Source: Campylobacterota bacterium (GTDB taxonomy: Bacteria > Campylobacterota > Campylobacteria > Campylobacterales > Sulfurovaceae). From it: a DNA stretch of 64,000 nt. The stretch covers positions 1 through 64,000 of the forward strand of contig QKDN01000008.1 of NCBI GenBank assembly GCA_003252535.1, written 5' to 3'. Every line of letters starts with the position of its first letter. Position 1 is the stretch's first letter. Both the position numbers and the translations under genes were made by a program. Shown here piece by piece: positions 51,853-64,000 of the stretch. The notes under the pieces are model-generated. The model was not told the DNA's origin. It did no database searches and worked only from the letters and a program-made list of their open reading frames with translations.

Positions 51853-52413
51853 ATGTCTGAAGGATTTATAGAAGTAAAACGTTCGAAGTTTATTGCATAT
51901 CTTGTGCCGATATCAGGATTTAAGAATTTTGGAATGATCCTGAGGGAAGAGAATCCAAAAGCCAACCATATCGTTTATGCATATCGAACTATCAATGACA
52001 ACGGACAAGTCGTTGAAAACAGCAGCGATGATGGTGAACCGAAAGGGTGTGCTGGGGTACCTGTGCTCAATGCTCTTCGTGGAAAAGAACTTGTTGCATG
52101 CGGTATCTATATCGTACGCTATTTCGGTGGGATCAAACTCGGTACGGGAGGTATGGCCAGGGCATATGCACAGGCAGCCAATGACGTGATATCAAAGGCC
52201 GATTTGAACAGCTACCACAAAATGATCCGATTTTCTTTTGAAACACCATACAATACGATCAACAGAGTACTCTATCTGCTGGGGCTCACCGGTATCAGGG
52301 ATTATGAACGTATTTTTGAGAATGAACGGGTCAGATGGATGGTATCTTCCCGGCAGGAGCTGATAGAAGAGCTTCAGTCAACCTTAGAGTCTGAGCGTAT
52401 CATAGCTCGATAG
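51853..52413 (+). CDS. yigZ: YigZ/IMPACT family protein
   Basis: A 186-residue cytoplasmic protein of the UPF0029/IMPACT family. It has FIEVKRSKFIAYLVPI, then ANHIVYAYRT, SSDDGEPKGCAGVPVLNAL and the family signature GIYIVRYFGGIKLGTGGMARAY. Role in bacteria is unproven, with a link to translation suggested. The ATG at 51853 was preferred over a TTG at 51835 that would overlap hemH. Confidence 0.88.
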   Translation: MSEGFIEVKRSKFIAYLVPISGFKNFGMILREENPKANHIVYAYRTINDNGQVVENSSDDGEPKGCAGVPVLNALRGKELVACGIYIVRYFGGIKLGTGGMARAYAQAANDVISKADLNSYHKMIRFSFETPYNTINRVLYLLGLTGIRDYERIFENERVRWMVSSRQELIEELQSTLESERIIAR

Positions 52414-52471
52414 CAGCGCTTAACAATTATTTTGATAGAATTACGATATTTTCTCACAAAAGGGTACTATT

Positions 52472-52924
52472 TTGTTGTTTGATGTTGTTGCTATTCAAGG
52501 TATACTACCACACCGCTATCCATTCTTGCTCGTTGACAGAATCACCGAACTTGAAACCGGAAAATCGATCGTAGGTTATAAAAATGTCTCTATTTCCGAG
52601 CCGGTATTCGAGGGGCATTTCCCGGGCCACCCGATCTATCCTGGTGTCATGATCATTGAGGGTATGGCACAGGCGGGCGGACTTCTGGCATTTAAAAGTC
52701 TTCCGGAAGAGGGGCAGGAAGATGCCAAAAGCAATAAAGTGGTCTATTTCATGAGTATAGACAAAGCCAAGTTCAGGTCACCTGTCACACCGGGTGACAG
52801 ACTGGTCTACAAAATTGAGGTTCTCAAACACAAAGGGAGCGTATGGCAGTTCGAAGCCAAAGCATACGTGGATGAGAAGCTTGTCGCTGAAGCTGAACTT
52901 AAAGCAATGATCGTCGATAAATAG
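52472..52924 (+). CDS. fabZ: 3-hydroxyacyl-ACP dehydratase
   Basis: A 150-residue hot-dog fold enzyme of fatty-acid and lipid A synthesis. The active-site residues are His in [13 protein letters not shown] and Glu in [24 protein letters not shown]. The start is a TTG at 52472 (a second TTG follows directly), behind AAAAGGG. It opens the fabZ-lpxA-clpX-mreB-mreC block that Campylobacter keeps in the same order. Confidence 0.96.
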   Translation: MLFDVVAIQGILPHRYPFLLVDRITELETGKSIVGYKNVSISEPVFEGHFPGHPIYPGVMIIEGMAQAGGLLAFKSLPEEGQEDAKSNKVVYFMSIDKAKFRSPVTPGDRLVYKIEVLKHKGSVWQFEAKAYVDEKLVAEAELKAMIVDK

Positions 52925-52936
52925 GTCGATTTGTCA

Positions 52937-53740
52937 ATGTCAATAAGCAGCACGGCAGTCATACACCCTACTGCGATCATCGAAGAGGGTGCTGTGATAG
53001 GTGAGAATGTCACGATAGGACCATTTTGTTTTATCAGGTCCGGTGTAACGATCGGTAAAGGGACAAGTGTTGCCTCTCATGTACTGATCGAGGGAAATAC
53101 GACTATCGGAGAGAATAATCGGATATTTTCACATGGTGTATTGGGTTCGATACCACAGGATCTGAAGTTCAAAGGTGAAAAAACTACTCTCGTCATAGGT
53201 GATAATAACACGATACGGGAGTTTGCATTCTTCAACCCCGGTACACAGGGTGGAGGTGGTGTCACACATATAGGTGACAATAACCTGTTTATGGGTTATG
53301 TACATCTGGGACATGATGTACAGGTTGGAAACAACTGTATTTTGGCAAATGCGGTGAATGTAGCCGGTCATGTCGAATTTGGAAACTACAGTGTAATAGG
53401 TGCGATGAGCGGAATACACCAGTTTGTCAAGATCGGTAACTATGCGATGCTTGCAGCTGCAAGTGCTCTGACACAGGATCTGCCTCCATACTGTATGGCA
53501 GAGGGAGTCAGAGCAACTCTGAGAGGACTGAATGTGAATGGTCTGAGAAGACATATGGAACGTGAAGATATCGATGAACTTAAAAGAGCCTATAAAGAAC
53601 TTTTTGAACAGGGACAGCCGATGCAGGATATAGCAAAAAAGCTCATCGAGACAAGTGATTCTGCAAATGTTGTGGAACTGGCCAAATTTGTTTCGAGCTC
53701 TAAAAGAGGAATACCATTTACAAGGAAGATGAATGTCTAA
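52937..53740 (+). CDS. lpxA: UDP-N-acetylglucosamine acyltransferase
   Basis: A 267-residue enzyme that starts lipid A synthesis by adding a 3-hydroxyacyl chain to UDP-GlcNAc. The left-handed beta-helix hexapeptides run from [27 protein letters not shown]; the catalytic His is in [19 protein letters not shown], and [11 protein letters not shown]-type sequence is present ([14 protein letters not shown]). ATG 52937 is used; a TTG two codons earlier is possible. Overlaps clpX by 8 bases. Confidence 0.96.
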   Translation: MSISSTAVIHPTAIIEEGAVIGENVTIGPFCFIRSGVTIGKGTSVASHVLIEGNTTIGENNRIFSHGVLGSIPQDLKFKGEKTTLVIGDNNTIREFAFFNPGTQGGGGVTHIGDNNLFMGYVHLGHDVQVGNNCILANAVNVAGHVEFGNYSVIGAMSGIHQFVKIGNYAMLAAASALTQDLPPYCMAEGVRATLRGLNVNGLRRHMEREDIDELKRAYKELFEQGQPMQDIAKKLIETSDSANVVELAKFVSSSKRGIPFTRKMNV

Positions 53741-54950
53741 GAATGTCTGCGGTTTTTGTCATGCTGTCGACAGCGAAAAAAACCCGTTAATAGCCGGTGC
53801 TGATGCATATATCTGTTCCAACTGTGTCATTTCGGCATACAAGATCCTGTTTGGTGAAGAGGAGCAGGGGGAATACGAAGAGTTCAACAGGGAACTTCTC
53901 AAGCCAAAAGAGATCAAAGCAATTCTCGATGATTATGTCATAGGTCAGGAGAGCGCGAAGAAGACGCTAAGTGTGGCAGTATACAACCATTATAAGAGAA
54001 TATTCAAAGACACTGTCGAAGACGATGATACGCAGATCGCCAAATCGAACATCCTTCTCATCGGCCCTACCGGAAGCGGCAAGACCCTTCTGGCCCAGAC
54101 GATAGCGAGATTTCTCAACGTTCCCATTGCTATAGCTGACGCGACCAATCTTACCGAGGCCGGGTATGTAGGAGAGGATGTGGAGAATATCCTCACGAAA
54201 CTTCTCCAGGCAGCAGACGGTGACGTGCGACTTGCCGAGCAGGGGATCGTATTTATCGACGAAGTGGACAAGGTCGCAAGGATGGGTGAGAACCGCTCTA
54301 TCACCCGTGATGTATCTGGCGAAGGGGTACAGCAGGCACTTCTGAAGATCATCGAGGGTTCTGTGGTCAATATCCCGCCAAAGGGGGGAAGGAAACATCC
54401 AAATCAGGACTTCATCCAGATCGATACATCGAATATCCTCTTTATCTGCGGCGGTGCGTTCGATGGGCTCAATGACATCATCAAAAGAAGACTCGGCAGC
54501 AATATCATGGGCTTCGGCCAGGAGAAGCGCGGTAAAAAAGAAGATGAGAACCTGCTGCATCTGGTAGAATCAAGCGATCTTGTCTCATTTGGTATCATCC
54601 CGGAACTTATCGGGAGACTTCATGTCCATGCGACGCTCAATGAGATCACTATAGAAGATATGGTGAGAATACTGGTAGAGCCGAAGAACTCCCTTGTCAA
54701 ACAGTATCAGAAGCTCTTTGCTATCGATGGTGCGATACTTACTTTCGAGGAAGAGGCGCTGGAGACGATAGCACAGCTCGCTATCGAAAGAAAGACGGGC
54801 GCAAGAGGACTTCGTTCGATCATGGAGCATATCCTTCTGGATGTCATGTACGAGTTGCCGGAGCTTGAGGATTATGAAGTGATCATCACGGCCGATGTTG
54901 TCAAAAGTTCGGCAGCGCCGATCTATATCAAAAATAAAAAAAGTGCTTAA
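53733..54950 (+). CDS. clpX: ATP-dependent Clp protease ATP-binding subunit ClpX
   Basis: A 405-residue AAA+ unfoldase that feeds substrates to ClpP. The N-terminal zinc domain has Cys6, Cys9, Cys28 and Cys31. The core has [22 protein letters not shown], Walker A GPTGSGKT, Walker [11 protein letters not shown] and the pore loop AGYVGEDVE; the ClpP-binding IGF-type loop sequence is NIMGFGQ. clpP is not in the window. Confidence 0.97.
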   Translation: MSKNVCGFCHAVDSEKNPLIAGADAYICSNCVISAYKILFGEEEQGEYEEFNRELLKPKEIKAILDDYVIGQESAKKTLSVAVYNHYKRIFKDTVEDDDTQIAKSNILLIGPTGSGKTLLAQTIARFLNVPIAIADATNLTEAGYVGEDVENILTKLLQAADGDVRLAEQGIVFIDEVDKVARMGENRSITRDVSGEGVQQALLKIIEGSVVNIPPKGGRKHPNQDFIQIDTSNILFICGGAFDGLNDIIKRRLGSNIMGFGQEKRGKKEDENLLHLVESSDLVSFGIIPELIGRLHVHATLNEITIEDMVRILVEPKNSLVKQYQKLFAIDGAILTFEEEALETIAQLAIERKTGARGLRSIMEHILLDVMYELPELEDYEVIITADVVKSSAAPIYIKNKKSA

Positions 54951-54979
54951 GCAATATAGAACTTCACAAAAGGATTTGA

Positions 54980-56014
54980 ATGTTTAAAAATATTTTAGGA
55001 GCCTTTTCAAGCGATTTGGCTATCGACTTGGGTACGGCAAATACATTGGTACTAGTCAAAGGGCAGGGGATCAGTATCAACGAGCCCTCTGTCGTCGCGA
55101 TCCAGTATGACAAACACGGTCAGGAGCATATCCTTGCAGTAGGACAGGAAGCGAAGGATATGGTCGGTAAAACACCGGGGAATATCAAGGCGATCAGACC
55201 GATGAAAGACGGTGTTATCGCCGACTTCCATGTCACCGAGATGATGATCAGATATTTTATTGAAAAAGCGCACAAGAGAAAGAGCTTCTTCAGCCCGAGG
55301 ATCATTATCTGCGTCCCTTACGGACTGACGCAGGTCGAGAGGAAAGCGGTCAAGGAGTCGGCGATGAACGCTGGGGCAAGGTATGTCTACCTGATCGAGG
55401 AGCCTATGGCAGCCGCTATCGGTGCAGGACTTCCTATCAGGGAGCCTAACGGAAACCTCGTCGTAGATATAGGTGGTGGTACGACCGAGATCGGCGTTAT
55501 CTCACTTGGCGGTCTTGTACTCAGTAAGTCTATCCGTGTTGCCGGTGACAAGATCGATGCAAGTATCACAGACTACATCAAGAAGAGATTCAACCTCCTC
55601 GTCGGTGACAGGGTTTCAGAAGAGCTCAAGATCAAGATCGGTACTGCCTCGCAGCTTCCTGAAGAACTCCGTACCATAGTCAAAGGTAGAGATCAGGTAG
55701 AAGGTATGCTCACTTCGGTCGAGATATCAAGTGAGGATATCCGTGAAGCGATCAAGGAACCGCTCAAAGAGATCGGTGAAGCACTCAAGTCTGTACTTGA
55801 AAAAATGCCTCCTGACCTTGCGGGGGATATCGTCGAGAACGGGATCGTCCTTACAGGAGGCGGTGCATTGATCAGAGGTTTGGACAAATACCTCTCCGAC
55901 CTGGTCAAACTTCCGGTATATGTGGCTGAAGATCCGCTCCTTGCCGTTGCCAAAGGTACGGGAAGAGCTCTTGATGAGATAGACCTGTTGCAGCAAACTG
56001 CTTTTGAAGACTGA
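54980..56014 (+). CDS. mreB: Rod-shape actin-like protein MreB
   Basis: A 344-residue bacterial actin that guides lateral wall synthesis. It has AIDLGTANTLVLVKGQG (phosphate 1), VDIGGGTTEIGVISLGG (phosphate 2) and LTGGGALIRGLD (adenosine motif), with the amphipathic start MFKNILGAFSSDLA for membrane contact. Its presence predicts a rod or elongated cell. mreC starts 5 bases downstream. Confidence 0.97.
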   Translation: MFKNILGAFSSDLAIDLGTANTLVLVKGQGISINEPSVVAIQYDKHGQEHILAVGQEAKDMVGKTPGNIKAIRPMKDGVIADFHVTEMMIRYFIEKAHKRKSFFSPRIIICVPYGLTQVERKAVKESAMNAGARYVYLIEEPMAAAIGAGLPIREPNGNLVVDIGGGTTEIGVISLGGLVLSKSIRVAGDKIDASITDYIKKRFNLLVGDRVSEELKIKIGTASQLPEELRTIVKGRDQVEGMLTSVEISSEDIREAIKEPLKEIGEALKSVLEKMPPDLAGDIVENGIVLTGGGALIRGLDKYLSDLVKLPVYVAEDPLLAVAKGTGRALDEIDLLQQTAFED

Positions 56015-56019
56015 TCTAT

Positions 56020-57078
56020 ATGAGAAATAGACTAATTGTTCTGATCTTGGTTCTTCTGGTTATCTTTATGATAGCCGCAAGGAAGAACGAACAAATAGTC
56101 AACACTCTTTTGGGGGTGGTCAACCCGATCAAACACTCCTATACCAATTTTACACGAGAGATCGAGGACAAGTCCCAGGGGTATATTCACCAAAAAGAGC
56201 AGATACAAAAGCTGAACCGGGAGAATATCCTTTTGAGAAAGCACCTGCTCGAACAGAAGAATTACATAGCACAGGTCAAAGACCTCTATGCGAAAATTCC
56301 TTCACTGGAACGTATGCCGAAGAACTCCGTAGAGATCGTCCAGACCATCTCGTATGTCAAGCTCAACAGCTTCAGCGAAGTGATACTGACGACCCCGCCC
56401 AATTTTGAGATACAGGAAGAGAAGCTTTACGGTCTGATCCAGAACGACGTTGTAGCAGGTGTTGCGCAGATCAGGAACTCCAATCTCTATGCTTCGTTCA
56501 CATCCAATAAAAAATGCTTTTTTTCCGTCTATGTTGGCGGCAAAAGGGCCCCTGGTATTGTATTCGGGGTGAATACAAACAAGATGGTCGTGAAGTTCAT
56601 ACCGAAATGGCTTGAGATTGAAGTGGGTGATGAGGTGATCACTAGCGGGCTTGACTCTATTTTCTTTGCAGGTGTCCCAGTGGGGAAAGTGGAGAAGATC
56701 GAAGTGGAGAGCAGCTACAAGATAGCTTATATCAAGAGCTATGCGGATGTACTCCACCCGGATTATTTTTATCTTGTCACAGATGCTTCGCCGTCTCTCG
56801 TTTCAACACTTGATGACAATCTCGATATAGGCAGGGATGTGGTCAAGAGAAAGGATACCGATGGCAATGCAAGTGATGAACAGAATATCTCCAGTATCCC
56901 GTCATTTGTGATCGAAGATCATCAGAATATCGTCCAGACGAACGATGCCGAAGTCAATGAAGAACAGCTCGAAGTACCTGTTGATCCGAACGTCGACAAA
57001 AACAAAGTCAAGGAGCAAAAACCGGTCAAAAAACGAAGAAGACCGCAGCCAAAAGTCGAAAATCTCGATGTTTTCTAA
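56020..57078 (+). CDS. mreC: Rod-shape-determining protein MreC
   Basis: A 352-residue bitopic protein: one N-terminal helix (LIVLILVLLVIFMIAAR), a periplasmic coiled coil, and the beta-rich MreC core (about 105-260, with VVAGVAQIRNSNLYASFTSNKKCFFSVYV and GDEVITSGLDSIFFAGVPVGKVEKI). Beyond 275 an acidic then Lys/Arg/Pro-rich tail (KEQKPVKKRRRPQPK) extends it past usual MreC length; this may be disordered. No mreD is seen after it; carB follows behind its own promoter. Confidence 0.93.
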   Translation: MRNRLIVLILVLLVIFMIAARKNEQIVNTLLGVVNPIKHSYTNFTREIEDKSQGYIHQKEQIQKLNRENILLRKHLLEQKNYIAQVKDLYAKIPSLERMPKNSVEIVQTISYVKLNSFSEVILTTPPNFEIQEEKLYGLIQNDVVAGVAQIRNSNLYASFTSNKKCFFSVYVGGKRAPGIVFGVNTNKMVVKFIPKWLEIEVGDEVITSGLDSIFFAGVPVGKVEKIEVESSYKIAYIKSYADVLHPDYFYLVTDASPSLVSTLDDNLDIGRDVVKRKDTDGNASDEQNISSIPSFVIEDHQNIVQTNDAEVNEEQLEVPVDPNVDKNKVKEQKPVKKRRRPQPKVENLDVF

Positions 57079-57101
57079 GAGATTTTTGACTCTTCAAACA
57101 G

Positions 57102-57107
57102 TATAAT
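57102..57107 (+). promoter_or_regulatory. Probable -10 box of carB
   Basis: TATAAT (57102-57107), 28 bases before the ATG, with TTGACT at 57086-57091 too close to act as a standard -35 box. Confidence 0.45.
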
Positions 57108-57134
57108 ACAACACCAAAAACAAGGGTAGACTCT

Positions 57135-60395
<3,261 letters not shown>

Positions 60396-60408
60396 TAGTG
60401 CCTGTGAG

Positions 60409-60855
60409 ATGAGAGACTTCAAAGAGCAGGTTTTTCTCACCCCCACCGATACGACCATAGGGTTCGTATCGCAAAACTCCGATCGGATCGACTGTATCAA
60501 GCAGCGACCAGCCAGCAAATACTACATCATCGCACTTCCCACGCTTCAAGCCCTCAAATCCAAGACAAGAGTTCCTGACAAATACCATAACATAGTACGA
60601 AGAGCACGAAAGACCACTTTCATCCTCCCTGACGGCAATTCGTACCGTGTCATCAGAGGCCAGGCTCATACCCATCTTCTGAACCGTCTGGGGTGGAGTT
60701 ACACCACTTCTGCCAATCTCAGTGGGCACGGATACGATGCAGCATTTGCCAAAAGTGCAGCAGATATCATTGTAGGTATGCCATCCAAAACCGGACAGGG
60801 TACTGCATCGAGAATACTGAAGATCAATAATCGAACAGTCAGAAGGGTTCGATAA
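60409..60855 (+). CDS. TsaC/Sua5 (YrdC-domain) family protein
   Basis: A 148-residue single YrdC domain, started at the ATG at 60409, 13 bases after the carB stop; a longer frame from 60193 would lie inside carB. Family motifs are LTPTDTTIGFVSQ, a KQRPASKYYIIAL stretch (the KxR signature) and YTTSANLSG. TsaC makes threonylcarbamoyl-AMP for t6A. Domain is short at the C-terminus relative to E. coli TsaC (190 residues), so it could be a YciO-like relative; with tsaE at 25 kb, a t6A role is reasonable. Confidence 0.82.
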   Translation: MRDFKEQVFLTPTDTTIGFVSQNSDRIDCIKQRPASKYYIIALPTLQALKSKTRVPDKYHNIVRRARKTTFILPDGNSYRVIRGQAHTHLLNRLGWSYTTSANLSGHGYDAAFAKSAADIIVGMPSKTGQGTASRILKINNRTVRRVR

Positions 60856-60988
60856 TGCATTCTTTTGGTCAAAAAGTTCATTAATTGATTATTTTTTAAT
60901 CATATCATTCAAAATTGCATAATTATTCTACAGAATTGTGGATCAAAATCATTCAATTAAACTATCTTTTTCTAACACCAAGAGCTGT

Positions 60989-60994
60989 TATACT
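60989..60994 (+). promoter_or_regulatory. Probable -10 box of amtB-glnK
   Basis: TATACT (60989-60994), 26 bases before the ATG, followed by AGGGGGAATT as a strong ribosome site. The 130 bases upstream are extremely AT-rich. No convincing sigma-54 GG/GC pair was seen. Confidence 0.45.
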
Positions 60995-61020
60995 CTCCTA
61001 ATTATTATTTAGGGGGAATT

Positions 61021-62190
61021 ATGGAAATCAAGTATGTAGTCGATACGCTTTTTATCATTTTTTCGATGACGCTTATCGTACTGATGGTGCCTGGTTTTGC
61101 GATGCTCGAGGCCGGACTCGTCCGCACCAAGAACGTTTCGGCTGTTTTGACTGTCAATGTGATGATCTATGCAGTAGCATCTATGGCGTTTCTGCTCGTC
61201 GGGTTCAGTTATGCTTTTGGAGGCTGGGAGAGCCAGGATACGGTCAGCAAATGGGCATTCTTTATGTTCCAGATGGCATTCGTAGGGAAGAGTATCAATA
61301 TCATGAGCGGCGGTGTGAGCGAGCGTTCCCGTATCCTTCCACTGGTCGTATTCACCGTTGTGATGGGGGCGTTCATCTACCCGACGATCGTCAATCTCAC
61401 CTGGGGTGCGAACTTCCTCGAAGGGACATTCCTGGATATCTCGAACATGTACGATCTGGCAGGCTCAACTGTGATCCACTCTACCGGAGGCTGGGCGCTG
61501 CTGGCTGCTATTTTGATCATGGGGCCACGACGCGGGAGGTATGCAGGTAATAAGATCAAAGTGATCCCTGCATCCAATATTCCTCTTGTGACACTGGGTG
61601 CTTTGCTGCTCTGGATAGGCTGGTTCGGTTTCAACGGCGGAAGTGTCGGTGCCATCTCTTCCAAAGAGAGCGCCGATACGGTCGCATTGACGATCATGAA
61701 TACCAATACTGCGGGACTTGCCGGTGCGATCGTTGCATGGATCATGATGTATGTACAGTACAGGAAGTTCGATATCACGATGATACTCAATGGCGCGCTT
61801 GGCGGGCTTGTAGCCGTGACGGCCGGTCCTGATCTCTATTCGATCCATCAGCCGATAATTATCGGTGCGATAGGGGGAGCGCTGGTGGTCTTTGCAGTAC
61901 CATTCTTCGACAGACTCAGACTAGACGATCCTGTCGGTGCTCTGTCGGTCCACCTGGTCAACGGTATATGGGGTACGATCGCGGTAGGGCTGTTCACAGA
62001 TCATAAACTAATCGACCAGCTCAAGGGCATTGTCGTAGTGGGATTGTTCGTATTTGTCGTATCGTTTATCGTCATCTATGTTATCAACAAACTTATCCTT
62101 CTCAGGGCAGACGATGACGAACAGCTCGAAGGGCTTGATGCGGTCGAGTGCGGTATGGAAGCATATCCGGAATTCACGAGAACAATCTAA
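61021..62190 (+). CDS. amtB: Ammonium transporter
   Basis: A 389-residue Amt-family channel for ammonium uptake, with about eleven membrane helices. It has MVPGFAMLEAGLVRTKN, GSTVIHSTGGWALLAAI (first pore His region), WFGFNGGSVGAI and GALSVHLVNGIWGTIAVGLF (second pore His). There is no cleaved signal of the E. coli type; the first helix starts near residue 8. The 30-residue C-terminal tail would bind GlnK. It lies 12 bases before glnK. Confidence 0.95.
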   Translation: MEIKYVVDTLFIIFSMTLIVLMVPGFAMLEAGLVRTKNVSAVLTVNVMIYAVASMAFLLVGFSYAFGGWESQDTVSKWAFFMFQMAFVGKSINIMSGGVSERSRILPLVVFTVVMGAFIYPTIVNLTWGANFLEGTFLDISNMYDLAGSTVIHSTGGWALLAAILIMGPRRGRYAGNKIKVIPASNIPLVTLGALLLWIGWFGFNGGSVGAISSKESADTVALTIMNTNTAGLAGAIVAWIMMYVQYRKFDITMILNGALGGLVAVTAGPDLYSIHQPIIIGAIGGALVVFAVPFFDRLRLDDPVGALSVHLVNGIWGTIAVGLFTDHKLIDQLKGIVVVGLFVFVVSFIVIYVINKLILLRADDDEQLEGLDAVECGMEAYPEFTRTI

Positions 62191-62202
62191 GAAGGAGCGA
62201 GT

Positions 62203-62541
62203 ATGAAAAGGATCGAAGCGATTATCAAGCCCTATAAGCTGGAAGAGGTCAAAGAGGCTTTGGTAAGGGTCGGTGTGGTCGGCATGACCATCTCCGAGGT
62301 CAAGGGGTACGGAAGACAGCAGGGGCATTCGGAACTCTACCGGGGTGCAGAATATGTCGTCGAATTTATACCCAAGATCAAAATGGATATCATCGTCGAA
62401 GAGAGTAACACCCAAAGTGCAATTGATGCGATCCTTCAGTCGGCACATACCGGAAAGATCGGTGACGGTAAAATGTTTCTATCAGAGGTAGAAAAAGCCA
62501 TCCGTATACGTACAGGCGAAGAGGATGAAGAGGCTCTTTGA
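62203..62541 (+). CDS. glnK: Nitrogen regulatory protein P-II (GlnK/GlnB)
   Basis: A 112-residue P-II signalling protein. It has MKRIEAIIKPYKLEEVKEALV, the T-loop GYGRQQGHSELYRGAEYVVEFIPK with the uridylylation-type Tyr51, and the ATP site TGKIGDGKMFLSEVEKAIRIRTGE. Being next to amtB marks it as GlnK, which plugs the transporter when nitrogen is ample. Order is amtB-glnK, opposite to E. coli. Confidence 0.94.
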   Translation: MKRIEAIIKPYKLEEVKEALVRVGVVGMTISEVKGYGRQQGHSELYRGAEYVVEFIPKIKMDIIVEESNTQSAIDAILQSAHTGKIGDGKMFLSEVEKAIRIRTGEEDEEAL

Positions 62542-62556
62542 GCCTTCATCTTTTCC
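62527..62556 (+). terminator. Candidate intrinsic terminator after glnK
   Basis: AGGCTC (62531-62536) and GAGCCT (62540-62545) form a 6-bp stem with a 3-base loop overlapping the glnK stop, with a T-rich run TCATCTTTT after it. Confidence 0.45.
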
Positions 62557-62686
62557 AAAAGTAGTCACTTAATAATTGCAAAAACTCTCCCCGTATCATA
62601 TTTGATTCATAAAACTCTTGATTTGGCTCAAGTTTAAGATTATTAATTGTAAGATTTATGACAATAGTTTTGAATAAGGATTAATA

Positions 62687-63880
62687 ATGATGAGGATTTT
62701 GATCTTGGTTGCTTTGGCAGTATCATTACATGCGACTATAGACCAGAAATGGTCTTCAAACAAGAATTGCCAGGCATGTCATCAAAAGATATCAAAGTCA
62801 TGGGAAACATCGAGACATTCCAATTCCCATTTTACAAAGAATGATCTTTTCAAAAAGTCGCTGGAGTATATTGTCCTGAAAAACCCCAAAATGGTTCTCG
62901 AAGAGATCAAGGTCGACTGTGCACGCTGTCACAATCCGAGAATAGCCAAAGACCATCTCAGAACAGACGAAAAGATACTCCTCGCCCTCGAGAACGATAC
63001 GACCAAAGAGGAGTTCCAGGATATGCTCAATGCAGAGCATATGAAGAACGGGATCAACTGTATCGTATGTCACAATGTGGATGAAATCCACCTGGACAAA
63101 GGGAAGGGCTCCCAGGGGCTTGGAAGTGTCAAGTTCGGTGTACAGGGGACAATGTTCGGTCCGTTCAACGATGCAGTGTCTCCATACCACAAAACGGCTC
63201 AGAGAGGGCACTTCGCTTCAGATACTCCTGATCTGTGTTTCGTATGCCATTACAGCACCAAGAACAGACACGGTGTAGAGGTCTACTCAACAGGCAAAGA
63301 GTACGATGCCGGTTCAAATGGCAATGAAGGGTGCAGGGACTGCCATATGAGCGAAAAGAAAGACGGTTTTGCATCCAACTATGCAAAAGCAGACGCCAAG
63401 CCAGTACCGAGAAGTGTGAGGGATCACGTATTCGCTAGTGTCGATAACAGTGATATCCTGGCAAAGTATGTTTCGATAGCTGTGCAGAAGGTAGAGAATA
63501 AGGTCGAGGTAACCCTCACCAACAACTCGCCGCACAGAGTACCGACCGGATATGGACTCAGAGAGCTTTATGTCAAGGTTGAGTTCCTTGATATCAATAA
63601 CAAATCGCTCGGGAAAGACAGCAAGCTCATCAGTGCACAATGGAAAGACAAAGAGGGCAAAGCGACCATACCGCATGAAGCGACCTCCAAAAGTATGGAT
63701 ACCAGGATCGATCCCAAAGCATCAAGAGCGTTTATGTTCGATATCCCTGAAGGGGCCGTGAAGGTCAAATACTCACTCGGCTACAGGCTCATCAGCAAGG
63801 AAATGGCTGAGCTGATCAATGTAGAAGACCCGTTCTTCCTCAGGGAGTATAAGACCAGGGCACAGACTCAGGCACTCTGA
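62687..63880 (+). CDS. Periplasmic pentaheme cytochrome c
   Basis: A 397-residue protein with a signal peptide (MRILILVALAVSLHA) and five CXXCH haem sites: Cys28-His32, Cys78-His82, Cys125-His129, Cys184-His188 and Cys216-His220. The haem part (about 25-240) fits the cytochrome c554-like class; extra His residues (for example His44, His48, His168, His175) could be distal ligands. Residues 265-390 are a haem-free beta domain. It likely transfers electrons or reduces a small substrate in the periplasm; the substrate cannot be told. AAGGATTAATA precedes two ATGs (62687, 62690). No ccs or reductase genes adjoin it. Confidence 0.9.
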   Translation: MMRILILVALAVSLHATIDQKWSSNKNCQACHQKISKSWETSRHSNSHFTKNDLFKKSLEYIVLKNPKMVLEEIKVDCARCHNPRIAKDHLRTDEKILLALENDTTKEEFQDMLNAEHMKNGINCIVCHNVDEIHLDKGKGSQGLGSVKFGVQGTMFGPFNDAVSPYHKTAQRGHFASDTPDLCFVCHYSTKNRHGVEVYSTGKEYDAGSNGNEGCRDCHMSEKKDGFASNYAKADAKPVPRSVRDHVFASVDNSDILAKYVSIAVQKVENKVEVTLTNNSPHRVPTGYGLRELYVKVEFLDINNKSLGKDSKLISAQWKDKEGKATIPHEATSKSMDTRIDPKASRAFMFDIPEGAVKVKYSLGYRLISKEMAELINVEDPFFLREYKTRAQTQAL

Positions 63881-64000
63881 TTACTCTCTCCTCACAAAGG
63901 TCGTATGTCTTCCAAAGCTTCTTTTTGGATTGCATAGACCATTTCAAATCCTTGTGATACTCTTAAGCGATTACAAGGTATTATCTTCAATTATATTGCA

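Noticed and set aside
60856-61020. Sigma-54 promoter for amtB-glnK
   Set aside because: No GG and GC doublets at the required 10-base spacing were found; a TATACT box explains the start well enough.
63880-64000. Possible 33-codon minus-strand frame (TTG start) or 16-codon frame at the window end
   Set aside because: Too short, no ribosome site and no family; the upstream in-frame TAA is within the window, so it is not the end of a longer gene.

Overview
The window looks like a chromosome segment from a sulfur- or hydrogen-oxidising member of the Campylobacterota, closest in flavour to Sulfurovum or Sulfurimonas. This rests on conserved gene blocks of that phylum: lnt / yajC-secD-secF-DUF6394; trpD-tsaE-lptB; rplI-hslV-hslU-era; fabZ-lpxA-clpX-mreB-mreC-carB; an atpB apart from the other ATP synthase genes; and outer-membrane proteins with the GGD(L/I)AP leader typical of the group. 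No rRNA, tRNA, CRISPR array or integrase gene was seen.

Layout. 1-6.7 kb is an accessory surface region: a partial AT-rich pentapeptide-like protein, a small lipoprotein, a GC-rich secreted GH9 cellulase with three CBM2-like modules, a beta-barrel protein and a lipoprotein with 25-residue BspA/DUF285 repeats. 6.7-15.6 kb holds metE, a non-coding stretch, a UDG-fold protein, a KefB-type antiporter, a coiled-coil membrane protein, a UPF0175/PIN toxin-antitoxin pair and lnt. 15.5-23.6 kb is yajC-secD-secF-DUF6394 followed by ovoA-ovoB (ovothiol A synthesis) and dacB with a SPOR domain. 23.7-28.5 kb has a lone prepilin and a leftward operon dapD-x-sel1-S4-trpD-tsaE-lptB. 28.7-36.6 kb has atpB, a TenI/ThiE protein, an HD protein, gatB, a voltage-sensor-type RCK potassium channel with a partner RCK protein, and gpsA. 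36.8-42.1 kb has an M3 oligopeptidase, rplI, hslVU and era. 42.2-50.9 kb is a complete mshI-J-K-L-M-N-E-G pilus assembly cluster. 50.9-60.9 kb is hemH, yigZ, fabZ-lpxA-clpX-mreB-mreC, carB and a TsaC-like gene. 60.9-64 kb has amtB-glnK and a pentaheme cytochrome c.

The most unusual observation is structural. Two accessory cassettes are each bracketed by a direct repeat of the 3' end of the gene they follow. The last 20 codons of lnt are repeated beyond the toxin-antitoxin pair (60 of 63 bases identical, and within the reading frame every difference is synonymous). The last codons of the GH9/CBM2 gene are repeated beyond the two surface-protein genes (37 of 41 identical, mostly synonymous differences). 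Silent divergence means both copies spent time as real gene ends, so the cassettes probably arrived carrying their own version of the target gene's 3' end and displaced the resident one. This is the usual footprint of site-specific integration into a gene's 3' end, yet no recombinase is present. The same accessory parts also hold small MITE/REP-like palindromic elements, including a 167-bp unit with perfect 17-bp terminal inverted repeats and a 131-bp unit with 12-bp terminal repeats just upstream of gatB.

Functionally the core genes serve envelope building (Lnt, LptB, LpxA, FabZ, MreBC, DacB, DapD), protein export and turnover (YajC-SecDF, HslVU, ClpX, oligopeptidase), t6A tRNA modification (TsaE, TsaC-like), amino-acid synthesis (MetE, TrpD, CarB), potassium homeostasis (KefB-like, RCK channel), nitrogen supply (AmtB-GlnK) and thiol redox defence (OvoA-OvoB).
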